From Cocleimonas flava (GTDB lineage: Bacteria > Pseudomonadota > Gammaproteobacteria > Thiotrichales > Thiotrichaceae), in contig NZ_SMFQ01000005.1 of the NCBI RefSeq assembly GCF_004339015.1, positions 1 to 64,000 of the forward strand: a stretch of DNA of 64,000 nt, given 5' to 3'. The translations under genes and the position numbers were made by a program. Of this stretch, positions 27,821 through 36,415 are shown piece by piece. Every line of letters begins with the position of its first letter. Positions within the stretch are counted from its first letter, which is position 1. The notes under the pieces are model-generated. The model ran no database searches and was not told the origin of the DNA. It saw only the letters and a list, made by a program, of their open reading frames with translations.

Positions 27821-29035
27821 TTAGCTTGGAGGATTTAAGGTTAAAACCAGCCGATAGGCTTGCAACTGATTATGATAAAAATTATGCGCAACGCCCCAAA
27901 GGTATAATAAAAACTTCGCATACAGCTCTCGACCCCATCGGTCGATGATTAAATCCCGATTAGCTTCCATCTTTTCTGCCCAGGCTTTACACGTTAAGTA
28001 GTAGCTATGCCGGTCAGTGTGAACCGTTAACAATTCCATATCACTTTTTTGCACTTCAGCTAAGAAATCATGAATACTTAATGTACAGTGATTGCCAGGG
28101 TAGATATATCGGTTTAAAAAAGCATTAAACTCGAATTTTTTGGTACTCGCGCTGCCGTCAAAATAAGCATATCCACCGGGCTTGAGGAGGTTCTCCAGTT
28201 TTTTTACAACCTTATCGTAATACGGCATGTGCTCAATAACACCGAGTACTACAATGGCATCAAATTTTTCCTCTGGTTCAAATTCAAGGAAATTCTTTTT
28301 GATCACATGGCAAGGCAGATTATTTTCTTTGATCAATCGACTTAGATATTCTTCCGAATGATCCGCTATGGTTAATGACGTAACCTCAATACCTTTTTTC
28401 CCGGCATATTCATTGAATGCACCCCAACCACCACCTACATCTAGTACTTTTGACCCCTTTGTTAGTTTGCAGGATTCGATAACATAATCGAGTTTTCGAA
28501 TCATCGCGGTCCCTAGACTTTCATCATCAGATTCGTAAACCCCTTGAGAATAGGTGCGCGTCTCATCAAGTATGACCATGTAAAAGTCATCGTCAAATTC
28601 GTAATGTTCCTGAATAGCATTTCTATCATCTTTTACCTGTCCAAACACTTTAGGTTTAATGCGACGAACGAAATCCAATAATGGGTGGTTATCAGAGATT
28701 GCATGGCGTAAATCCAGGACCTTCATAAAATTACCCAGGATTTCAATGTCGCCTTTTATATAAGCTTCCGCTAATGCCAGCTCATCTAAAGAAACTAATG
28801 CGGTGACTGCTTTATCATTGTTTAGATGTATTTCAAAGTCTGAATCAGAAGACTTGTCGCCTATTTTAATTTCATGCTTGTCTGGCATATAGACAGATGC
28901 CGCACAAGTTGTTGCATTATCCAGAGCCTTCAAAACCCACGCTAGTTTTTTCCCTGGAACATATTTTTGGACTACTGCATCATTTCTATTTAATTCATCA
29001 TGATTGGAAGCATCGTCGATATCCGCCACCCTCAT
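27821..29035 (-). CDS. cyclopropane-fatty-acyl-phospholipid synthase-like methyltransferase
   Basis: 404 residues of the CFA synthase family. The N-terminal lipid-binding part holds EAYIKGDIEILGNFMKVLDL, then EHYEFDDDFYMVILDETRTY. The SAM-binding motif is KVLDVGGGWGAFNEYAG (normally D-I-G-C-G-W-G), followed by VLGVIEHMPYYDKV. The C-terminal region is AHNFYHNQLQAYRLVL. Canonical Cfa enzymes methylate double bonds in membrane phospholipids. The G-G-G-W-G motif and moderate divergence suggest a Cfa paralogue whose substrate may differ. Confidence 0.8.
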   Translation of the reverse strand: MRVADIDDASNHDELNRNDAVVQKYVPGKKLAWVLKALDNATTCAASVYMPDKHEIKIGDKSSDSDFEIHLNNDKAVTALVSLDELALAEAYIKGDIEILGNFMKVLDLRHAISDNHPLLDFVRRIKPKVFGQVKDDRNAIQEHYEFDDDFYMVILDETRTYSQGVYESDDESLGTAMIRKLDYVIESCKLTKGSKVLDVGGGWGAFNEYAGKKGIEVTSLTIADHSEEYLSRLIKENNLPCHVIKKNFLEFEPEEKFDAIVVLGVIEHMPYYDKVVKKLENLLKPGGYAYFDGSASTKKFEFNAFLNRYIYPGNHCTLSIHDFLAEVQKSDMELLTVHTDRHSYYLTCKAWAEKMEANRDLIIDRWGRELYAKFLLYLWGVAHNFYHNQLQAYRLVLTLNPPS

Positions 29036-29276
29036 AGTAACTACCTCGCTTTCGTTGCTTTTTTATTATCCTTATTTTATATACTTATATAGCCCATCTT
29101 GTTGATAAATCCAGTCAAAAAATCTCACCTATGTGTTTATTAGCCTATTTAACTCACGTTTTTTTCTTAGAAAGTAATGGCTAACAACGATCAGAGGCGA
29201 CTCTATTCATCACCCCTAACCACACTTTTCTACTCGAAGACTTTGGTTATTATAAAATTTGAAAAAACAAAGAACA

Positions 29277-29588
29277 TTATTTTTTCTTTATCAATAAACC
29301 TGAGATGAACTCATATTTAGATCGGGTAAGCTCACTCTGCGGCTCGATACCAGAGTCATTGAAATACCAATTAACAGCAGCGATTAAAACAGGACGTTGA
29401 CGTGTACTAATTTCACAAGTGTTGCTGGAGTTAATCTTTGCAATGATTGCTATCAAAGCTTCACGAGATGCGGCCGCACAATCAGAGCCCCCTGTGGGAT
29501 ACGCTGCCTCAATATAATGATGTAATGCCTTAGTTAGAACTTCCCCTGCCCTATCAGAAGCATCAAAGATAAAGGTACGTTTTTTCAT
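29277..29588 (-). CDS. small protein of unknown function (103 aa)
   Basis: The reading frame overlaps the upstream GIY-YIG gene by 4 bases (ATGA), so the two are translationally coupled. The product is soluble and mainly helical, with two cysteines and a basic end. The segment EALIAIIAKINSSN and the final KYEFISGLLIKKK give no family I recognise. Coupling suggests a shared expression unit, not necessarily a shared function. Confidence 0.65.
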   Translation of the reverse strand: MKKRTFIFDASDRAGEVLTKALHHYIEAAYPTGGSDCAAASREALIAIIAKINSSNTCEISTRQRPVLIAAVNWYFNDSGIEPQSELTRSKYEFISGLLIKKK

Positions 29589-29896
29589 TTGCCTTTGCTT
29601 ACAGCGGTATCAGCCGTATTTAGAAGAGAAACCTTCAATTCACCTCTAACAAAAGATTCTTTGTCACTCTTTTTCAATCTCTTGAGTTGATATTCACGCT
29701 GGCAAGCCGCGGATCGTGATTCTGCCGTCTCTTCATAGACTAGAGAAACCGGGCGTTTTGCCCGTGTATATTTTGCGCCTGCCTTGTCTTCGTTATGTTC
29801 CTTTAAGCGACGCTTAACATCCGTTGTCACGCCGGTATATAAACTGTTATCAGCACAGCGAAGCATATATACAAACCACTCAGATATTTGCCCCAT
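29585..29896 (-). CDS. GIY-YIG domain protein (UPF0213 / YhbQ type)
   Basis: 103 residues. The GIY-YIG core reads WFVYMLRCADNSLYTGVTTD (Y10, Y-T-G), with the catalytic Arg in DVKRRLKEHN and family motif GAKYTRAKRPVSLVY. Single-domain proteins of this type are predicted nucleases; the E. coli relative YhbQ has been linked to DNA damage. Coupled to the next small gene. Confidence 0.88.
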   Translation of the reverse strand: MGQISEWFVYMLRCADNSLYTGVTTDVKRRLKEHNEDKAGAKYTRAKRPVSLVYEETAESRSAACQREYQLKRLKKSDKESFVRGELKVSLLNTADTAVSKGK

Positions 29897-30065
29897 TTCT
29901 TCCCTTTAACCATTTTTATAATTTTATTACCATGCAGCGAAGGATAAAACCCTGCCAAGTAACAGCACATTAAAAACAGTTTTTATATTTAAATTGAATT
30001 GTTGGATAAGATACCACATCATTCGCTAGGATCGAATCCGCTAAATTTGTATAGATAATAAACTC

Positions 30066-31022
30066 ATGAAACCTGCACTAAAAATAACAAATCTGAAGAA
30101 AACCTACGGCGAGAATATGCATGCGCTCAAAGGCATCGATTTACAGGTCGAGCAAGGCGATTTCTTTGCGCTACTTGGGGCAAATGGCGCAGGCAAATCG
30201 ACAACGATAGGTATTATTTGTTCTCTCGTGAACAAAACAGCAGGAAGTGTAGAAGTGTTTGGTTACGATCTGGACACCCAACGCGAACAAGTACAGGAAC
30301 ATATTGGTCTAGTCCCACAGGAGTTTAACTTTAATGTGTGGGAGCCGGTGATGGACATACTCATCAATCAGGCCGGCTACTACGGTATCGACCGAATTAC
30401 CGCAACTGAACGTGCAGAAGAACTGCTCAGACACCTTGATTTATGGGATAAACGCCACGAACAGGCGAATAAACTTTCAGGTGGCATGAAGCGTCGACTA
30501 ATGATTGCCAGAGCATTGTTACACAAACCCAAGCTGTTAATTTTAGATGAACCAACTGCAGGTGTGGATATTGAAATTCGCCGCTCAATGTGGAAATTTC
30601 TGACCCAACTCAATCAGGCAGGAACAACCATCATTCTAACCACACATTATCTGGAAGAAGCGGAAAGCATGTGCGATAACATCGCCATTATTAATCGTGG
30701 CGAAGTGGTTAGTAACACCAGCATGAAGGAATTGCTTTCGCATTTAAATGTAGAAACATTTGTGCTCGATGTGAAAGAACCCATCACTGATCTCCCTCAC
30801 ATTGAAGATATTACCTTGCGCCAACGCGACGCCAACACCCTCGAAGCTGATTTAGACAAATCCAGATCGCTTAATTTTCTTTTTGAAAAACTCAGTGAAC
30901 ACAATATTCGTGTTTCAAGTATGCGAAATAAAACCAGTCGTTTAGAAGAGCTATTTATCAACCTGGTTGAAAAAGATAAAGTCCAAGACAACGAATTAAA
31001 TGACGCGGAGGCAGCCTCATGA
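30066..31022 (+). CDS. ABC-2 type exporter ATPase (YadG-like)
   Basis: 318-residue ATPase with Walker A GANGAGKST, signature LSGGMKRRLMIARALLHKP, Walker B LLILDEPTAGVD and switch TTHYLEEAE. A C-terminal domain of about 95 residues follows. The sequence and partner match YadG of the YadGH exporter, of unknown substrate. Overlaps its permease gene by 4 bases. Confidence 0.9.
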   Translation: MKPALKITNLKKTYGENMHALKGIDLQVEQGDFFALLGANGAGKSTTIGIICSLVNKTAGSVEVFGYDLDTQREQVQEHIGLVPQEFNFNVWEPVMDILINQAGYYGIDRITATERAEELLRHLDLWDKRHEQANKLSGGMKRRLMIARALLHKPKLLILDEPTAGVDIEIRRSMWKFLTQLNQAGTTIILTTHYLEEAESMCDNIAIINRGEVVSNTSMKELLSHLNVETFVLDVKEPITDLPHIEDITLRQRDANTLEADLDKSRSLNFLFEKLSEHNIRVSSMRNKTSRLEELFINLVEKDKVQDNELNDAEAAS

Positions 31023-31792
31023 ACAACAAAAAAAACCTGACTGCCTTTAGAACCATTATCACTAAAGAAGTGTTACGCTTCTTGCGAATCTGGGTGCAAA
31101 CCCTAATACCACCCGCAATCACCATGACCTTGTACTTCGTGATTTTCGGTAACTTAATTGGTAGTGCAATCGGCGAAATGGGTGGTTTTAAATATATCGA
31201 ATACATCACACCCGGTTTGATCATGATGTCGGTAATTACCAACTCATACTCCAATGTTGTTGCCGCATTTTTCAATGCGAAAATGTACGGCCACGTTCAG
31301 GAAATGCTGATTTCACCTGTGCCTAACCATGTCATTTTACTCGGCTATATCGGTGGTGGAATGGCGAGAGGATTAACCGTAGGCTTAATCGTGACACTGG
31401 TCTCTTTATTCTTTTCAGAATTGCACATCGAACATCCAATAATGACGATCTTCATCGTTTTGATGACGTCCATGCTGTTCTCAATTGCAGGTTTCATTAA
31501 CGCTGTATATGCGAGAAACTTTGATGACATCAGCATTATCCCAACCTTCGTATTAACGCCCCTAACCTATCTGGGTGGCGTTTTCTATTCGATTAGTCTG
31601 CTCTCTGAATTCTGGCAAACCGTATCGTTAGCAAATCCGGTACTCTATATGGTGAACGGTTTCCGCTACGGTATTCTTGGTGTTTCAGATATTAACCCCT
31701 GGGTGAGTTTCTCTTTAATTATCGCATTTATAGCCGTATTGTATTTCATCGCTTATCGATTATTAAAGAATGGCGTTGGAATCCGATCTTAA
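31019..31792 (+). CDS. ABC-2 type exporter permease (YadH-like)
   Basis: 257-residue inner-membrane permease with six helices. Conserved segments include RFLRIWVQTLIPPAITMTLY, YIEYITPGLIMMSVI and PLTYLGGVFYSI. It pairs with the ATPase directly upstream (ATGA overlap). The stop codon touches repeat copy 8. Confidence 0.9.
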   Translation: MNNKKNLTAFRTIITKEVLRFLRIWVQTLIPPAITMTLYFVIFGNLIGSAIGEMGGFKYIEYITPGLIMMSVITNSYSNVVAAFFNAKMYGHVQEMLISPVPNHVILLGYIGGGMARGLTVGLIVTLVSLFFSELHIEHPIMTIFIVLMTSMLFSIAGFINAVYARNFDDISIIPTFVLTPLTYLGGVFYSISLLSEFWQTVSLANPVLYMVNGFRYGILGVSDINPWVSFSLIIAFIAVLYFIAYRLLKNGVGIRS

Positions 31793-31822
31793 GGCCACCC
31801 CCCTACTTTGGAGGCTTTTTTT
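31791..31822 (+). repeat. C6-T7 dispersed repeat, copy 8
   Basis: AAGGCCACCCCCCTACTTT, then GGAGGC, then seven T. GCC/GGC and CC/GG can pair. It starts in the permease stop codon and could serve as its terminator. Confidence 0.88.
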
Positions 31823-31843
31823 AAAGCATTTATGTAAAGTGCT

Positions 31844-32164
31844 TTAATTCATATAGCTGCGTTTTGAAGATTCACTTTTGCTTTCGATCACATTCAACAT
31901 GAGATTGGCTTGCCTTAACTGTTTCTCCAAATCTGATTTTAGCTTTTGAATGTATTCGGGATTATCTTGGTCCACTAATGATTGCTCTATACGCGCTAAA
32001 CTTTTTGTATCGTTTCTACCGTAACTCTCCGTTTTAGCGGTTAAGTCGTTTGCCACACCCTCAGCATAAATTACCACAAGCCCGATGTAGGATAATGACA
32101 AGGTTAGTGTTGTAGCCATCACTATTGATTTGCTACTTATTTTTTTTATTGATTTAAAATTCAT
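31844..32164 (-). CDS. small exported or membrane-anchored protein
   Basis: About 106 residues. A basic N-terminus and hydrophobic stretch (about residues 14-33, MATTLTLSLSYIGLVVIYA) form a signal peptide or anchor. The rest is a charged helix (QKLKSDLEKQLRQANLMLNV). I prefer the ATG at 32164, which has TGGAA upstream; an ATG at 32176 is in frame. No family recognised. Confidence 0.55.
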   Translation of the reverse strand: MNFKSIKKISSKSIVMATTLTLSLSYIGLVVIYAEGVANDLTAKTESYGRNDTKSLARIEQSLVDQDNPEYIQKLKSDLEKQLRQANLMLNVIESKSESSKRSYMN

Positions 32165-32258
32165 TGTTAATTCCATTTTATTGTTTTTTTTAATGTCGTT
32201 TTAATGAGCTTTGAAGCCCGCTTACAAAACGCTCGCATGAAACGAAACGTTCGTATGT

Positions 32259-32325
32259 AATAGAAGCCTTTGCATAATACTTTGACGGATAAATAACGAA
32301 CTAGTTCCATGCAAAGGCTTCTATT
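32259..32325. repeat. 67-base perfect inverted repeat, MITE-like
   Basis: AATAGAAGCCTTTGCAT (32259-32275) and ATGCAAAGGCTTCTATT (32309-32325) are perfect 17-base inverted repeats with a 33-base spacer. No T-run follows, so it is not a terminator. The arms look like IS terminal repeats. It lies in the 375-base gap between divergent genes, which otherwise holds only repeat copy 9. Confidence 0.8.
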
Positions 32326-32508
32326 TAAAGTTATGTATTAGCCCTTAATACATAAACTCCTTATTACGCAATATAGATGCTAAATGTGCACAAAAAATGG
32401 AGAAAATGTGACGAATAGTAAAGAAACTGCAAAAAGTCGCTGATAAATCTTTATTTACCGATTTATCCTATGTCATCCTCCGATATCACCCTCATCTGGT
32501 TTGCATTT

Positions 32509-32537
32509 GGCACCCCCCTACTTTGGGGCACTTTTTT
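32509..32537 (+). repeat. C6-T7 dispersed repeat, copy 9
   Basis: GGCACCCCCCTACTTT, then GGGGCAC, then six T, ending 15 bases before the ATG of the MnmC-like gene. It occupies the place of the ribosome binding site; no AGGAG is visible there. Confidence 0.88.
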
Positions 32538-32551
32538 AATAGCGATAAGCA

Positions 32552-33808
32552 ATGACAAAAACAAAAGACATTCCAGTATGGTTCAACATCCTAGACTATG
32601 ACTGGCAAAAGAAACGAGCAATAGTGATTGGCGCAGGCATTGCCGGCTGTCAAATGAGCTGGCATTTAGCACAGGCAGGCTGGAACATTACGCTTATAGA
32701 ACGCAATAAAACCATTGCAAACGAAGCCTCAGGGAATCCGGCGGGAGTCATCTCCCCTAAAATGACCTCCAAACCGAGTATTGGGGAAGATTTTTACACA
32801 CAGAGTTTTCAGTACACCTTAGATCAATTAAGCCTGCTAAAAAAACAGGGGCTAGAATGGCATGGTTGTGGCTTGTTACAACTCACTCACAATCAACGGG
32901 AAGAAAAACGCTGGCAACAACTCAAAGAGCGAGATTTCAAAGAAGATTTTTTACAGCTTTTAGATGAAGATGAAACCAGCAAAGTAGCCAATATCCCATT
33001 ACCCTATAAAGCGAGCTACTTTCCCCAAGCGGGATGGATTGACCCTGCTCACTTTTGCGAAAGCTTAAGTTCACATCGTAACTGTAACTTACTAAAAGAA
33101 ACCAATGCATTACATATTGAAAAGCAGGAAGACCTTTGGCACGTTTTCGACACTCGGGGACAGTCAATAGCGCACGCAGAAATCGTCATCATTGCAAATG
33201 GCAAAGACCTAACCCAGTTTACACAGACTAGCGATCTACCCAGCATGCCCGTTGCAGGTCAAACTACATTGGGAACAGCCAGTATCGAATCGACAAAATT
33301 GAAGGCTGTTATTGGTCACGAAGGTTATTTAACACCCGCCGATATCCACTCAAAAAAGCATACATTTGGCGCAACCTTTGATAGAAACAACGATCAATCA
33401 ACAATCACTCCAGAAGCTGATACCGACAACCTTGAGCAATTAACACAATATCTACCTGAGTTTGCCGAATCTTTGACTGCCACAGAAAGTGCGCACGCTG
33501 CGGTGCGCCTTACCACTCCAGATCGTTTTCCCTATGCAGGCGCAATCCCTGACTGGGATTTTTATCGAGAACACTATGATGATTTACATCACGGTAAAAA
33601 GTGGAAGGAATACCCTAAGGCCGAATACCAAAGAGGTTTATTTGTACTGGCCGGTTTTGGCTCCCGCGGATTAACCACTAGCGGTTATTGTTCAAAATTG
33701 CTGACTCAACTCATTGAGAATAAACCCATTTCAAATCAGGAAGGTACGATTTTAGAAAACCTTCATCCCGCACGCTATCTGATTAAGCAATTGAAAAAAG
33801 GCTTGTAG
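32552..33808 (+). CDS. MnmC C-terminal type FAD-dependent oxidoreductase, stand-alone
   Basis: 418-residue DAO-type flavoprotein. The FAD-binding GxGxxG is in AIVIGAGIAGCQMSWHLAQ (about 22-40), then EASGNPAGVISPKM, and near the end LAGFGSRGLTTS. These match the oxidase half of MnmC, which removes the carboxymethyl group of cmnm5(s2)U in tRNA wobble uridines. E. coli MnmC also has an N-terminal methyltransferase half, absent here; nothing upstream encodes it. Thus this gene would give nm5U, with methylation done elsewhere or not at all. The leader is repeat copy 9. Confidence 0.85.
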   Translation: MTKTKDIPVWFNILDYDWQKKRAIVIGAGIAGCQMSWHLAQAGWNITLIERNKTIANEASGNPAGVISPKMTSKPSIGEDFYTQSFQYTLDQLSLLKKQGLEWHGCGLLQLTHNQREEKRWQQLKERDFKEDFLQLLDEDETSKVANIPLPYKASYFPQAGWIDPAHFCESLSSHRNCNLLKETNALHIEKQEDLWHVFDTRGQSIAHAEIVIIANGKDLTQFTQTSDLPSMPVAGQTTLGTASIESTKLKAVIGHEGYLTPADIHSKKHTFGATFDRNNDQSTITPEADTDNLEQLTQYLPEFAESLTATESAHAAVRLTTPDRFPYAGAIPDWDFYREHYDDLHHGKKWKEYPKAEYQRGLFVLAGFGSRGLTTSGYCSKLLTQLIENKPISNQEGTILENLHPARYLIKQLKKGL

Positions 33809-33858
33809 AGTCGCTCTTTCAAAATCACCCTGTTTCTACTCATTCCAAAATTTAAGCT

Positions 33859-33890
33859 TAAAAAAGAAAAGGCACCCAAGATGGGTGCCC
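33859..33890 (-). terminator. intrinsic terminator of the htrA gene
   Basis: On the minus strand, GGCACCC / GGGTGCC with a 5-base loop is followed by TTTTCTTTTTT. It lies about 60 bases past the protease stop. Confidence 0.88.
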
Positions 33891-33947
33891 TTACTACGGT
33901 CGAACAACTTACTTACTAACAACATCTTAAAACATCATAAGGAGAGA

Positions 33948-35522
33948 TTATGAATTCAAATGGACCGCTACAAATAAGGCTTGATCACCTCGCATCAATA
34001 AAACCGCTAATGGCTTATCACCATTGGCTTTCTGGATCACTTGCTTAAGCTGCGAAGGCGATGCAATACTTTGTCCACCGACACTTAAGATAATATCTCC
34101 AGAACGTAAACCCGCATTTTCTGCCGCCGAATCAGGCATCACTTTTGCAACTTTCACACCTTGATTTTTGGTAACCAGCTTTTCTTTCTCAGCGTCCGTT
34201 AAATCTGTAACGGCCACACCCAGCGAACCTTTTTCTAATGCGGCAACTTCTTCAGGCTCATCATCTTTGGACTTAAGCTTGTCGATGGTCACATCAATCG
34301 TTTGTATCTTGCCTGCTCTAACAATTTCCACAGGGACTTTTTTCCCGATTGGCGTACTTCCAACCAACAGTGGCAAATCGTTTACTTCTTCTACGGTTTT
34401 ATTATCAAATTTCAGGATTAAATCACCAGCCTGCAGACCCGCCTTATCAGCAGGACTAGAAGGAGAAACGCTGCTAATCAAAGAACCAATGGTGTCGTCT
34501 CTACCCAAAGATTCTGCCAGCGCTTCGTTGATGCCTTGAATACCCACACCTAACCAGCCACGGCTAACTTTTCCAGAAGTCTTGAGCTGATCCGTTACGT
34601 TTTTAACAATATTGATCGGAATAGCGAAAGATACGCCCATATAACCACCACTGCGGCTATATATTTGAGAATTCACACCGACTACCTGACCATTAAGGTC
34701 GAATAATGGACCACCAGAATTGCCCGGGTTAACCGCTGCATCGGTTTGAATAAATGGCACATAAGTATCCGCTGGTAAACTTCTGGATAATGCACTCACA
34801 ATCCCCTGTGTTGCCGTGTAATCAAGCCCAAATGGTGCGCCTATTGCCACTACCCATTGCCCTACATCCAACTTATCCGAATCACCGAAAGATGCGACAG
34901 GAAGGTCTTTAGCCTCTATTTTTAATAGTGCAATATCACTAAGCTTATCCACACCAATCTTTTTCGCTTCAAGCTCGCGCTTGTCATCGAGTTTAACCGT
35001 TATTGTGTCAGCATCATCAATAACGTGTGCATTGGTAACGACGTAACCATCTTCAGAAATAATGAAACCAGAACCATAAGCCTGACCTCTACGACTTCCA
35101 TAATCATGTGGTTGTTTTGGTAGGTTTTTGAGTAAATCCTGATATTGTTTTGGCAGTCTTTCCAGTTGTTTTTCACTGAGTTGACTTAAACGATTACCGG
35201 CACTACTTTTGCCTGTTTTAACTGTAATGCTAACCACCGCACTACGACTCTTTTTAATCATTGTCGCAAGTTCTGGCAAGCCGCCACCAACCGCAACCTT
35301 AGGAGCCACAGCGTTAGTAGAAGTTGTGTCAGCAAAAAGAGGCGCTGTGGTAAGTCCGTATGCACTTAATGCACCGATAATAAAACCCATCATAAGGCTG
35401 AGTTTATGTTTTTTAATTCGTTTGCTCTTTTCTGTATTATTTATATTACTGGTATTGCTAGGGACTAAAGCTGTCCCTGTCGCTTCAACTTGAGGTGAAT
35501 CCTTCATCTTCTTATCATTCAT
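33948..35522 (-). CDS. Do/HtrA-family periplasmic serine protease
   Basis: 524 residues. The start is set at 35522 by AAGGA 9 bases upstream. A long basic leader precedes a signal sequence or anchor (LSLMMGFIIGALSAYG). The trypsin-like domain carries the triad His (TNAHVIDDADT), Asp (SDIALLKIE) and Ser (NPGNSGGPLFD). Two PDZ domains follow (VSRGWLGVGIQGI and LGVAVTDLTDAE). DegP/DegQ/MucD-type enzymes refold or degrade damaged envelope proteins. The unusually long N-terminal leader (about 45 residues before the hydrophobic core) leaves open whether the protein is released. A two-component system starts divergently 190 bases away. Confidence 0.92.
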   Translation of the reverse strand: MNDKKMKDSPQVEATGTALVPSNTSNINNTEKSKRIKKHKLSLMMGFIIGALSAYGLTTAPLFADTTSTNAVAPKVAVGGGLPELATMIKKSRSAVVSITVKTGKSSAGNRLSQLSEKQLERLPKQYQDLLKNLPKQPHDYGSRRGQAYGSGFIISEDGYVVTNAHVIDDADTITVKLDDKRELEAKKIGVDKLSDIALLKIEAKDLPVASFGDSDKLDVGQWVVAIGAPFGLDYTATQGIVSALSRSLPADTYVPFIQTDAAVNPGNSGGPLFDLNGQVVGVNSQIYSRSGGYMGVSFAIPINIVKNVTDQLKTSGKVSRGWLGVGIQGINEALAESLGRDDTIGSLISSVSPSSPADKAGLQAGDLILKFDNKTVEEVNDLPLLVGSTPIGKKVPVEIVRAGKIQTIDVTIDKLKSKDDEPEEVAALEKGSLGVAVTDLTDAEKEKLVTKNQGVKVAKVMPDSAAENAGLRSGDIILSVGGQSIASPSQLKQVIQKANGDKPLAVLLMRGDQALFVAVHLNS

Positions 35523-35713
35523 GTTGTTTCGTCCTTGCCCTTTAAATATGTTATTAATCACTGTATGGAAGCTAATTCTGGATTTATCAGTCATTAACCA
35601 TGAACCAAATGTACAATAAACAACATTACCAATTGCTAGCGGCTAGATTAATTATTGTTAATAATACTTTTTTTGAGTTGTTGTGCGTTTAACACGAGAC
35701 TAATATCCTTCTC

Positions 35714-36415
35714 ATGCAAATATTGATTATCGAAGACGACACCCAAACGGCCAAGTTCATCCAGAATGGACTACAAGAGAGTGGCTTCGTGGTAGACCAT
35801 GAAGCAGACGGTGAAAAAGGTTTGGCACAAGCCATGACCAACCAATACGATGCTCTCGTAATAGATCGTATGCTACCCAGTTTAGATGGTTTAGCCATTA
35901 TCGAACAATTAAGAGGTAGAGGGTTTAACGTGCCTATCCTAATTCTAAGCGCTCTTGGCGATGTCGACCAACGTGTAGAAGGCTTGAAAGCAGGTGGTGA
36001 TGATTATCTGGTAAAACCCTATGCATTCAGCGAATTACTGGCTCGTCTACAATCATTAGTGCGACGCACGCAACCCAGTCAGGAAGTCAATCAGTTACAA
36101 GTCCATGATTTAAAAATGGATTTACTCAAGCGCAAAGTCACCCGCGGTAATGACGTGATTGATTTGCAACCGAAAGAGTTTATTTTACTCGAAACGTTAA
36201 TGCGCAATGCGGGCGAAGTCATTACACGCACCATGCTTCTGGAGAAAGTCTGGGATTATAATTTTGATCCTCAGACCAATGTGATTGATGTGCATATCAG
36301 CCGTATCCGCGCGAAAATTGACAAAGACTACGACGTTGCATTATTGAAGACCATTCGTGGAGCAGGTTATATTCTGGCGGCTCCTGAATATGATGCAAAC
36401 AGCCAACAAAAGTGA
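35714..36415 (+). CDS. OmpR-family response regulator
   Basis: 233 residues. The receiver domain has acidic pocket E-D-D (residues 7-9), phosphoacceptor D51 (VIDRMLPSLDG) and Lys in DYLVKPYAF. A winged-helix DNA-binding domain follows (IDVHISRIRAKIDKD, LLKTIRGAGYIL). The last bases overlap the kinase gene by 4. Targets are unknown; the divergent htrA gene is a natural candidate. Confidence 0.93.
   Translation: MQILIIEDDTQTAKFIQNGLQESGFVVDHEADGEKGLAQAMTNQYDALVIDRMLPSLDGLAIIEQLRGRGFNVPILILSALGDVDQRVEGLKAGGDDYLVKPYAFSELLARLQSLVRRTQPSQEVNQLQVHDLKMDLLKRKVTRGNDVIDLQPKEFILLETLMRNAGEVITRTMLLEKVWDYNFDPQTNVIDVHISRIRAKIDKDYDVALLKTIRGAGYILAAPEYDANSQQK

Noticed and set aside
33940-34050. AAGGAGAGATTATG followed by a 31-codon plus-strand frame.
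   Set aside because: It overlaps the 3' end of the HtrA gene on the other strand and has no other support; a short frame after AAGGAG can arise by chance.
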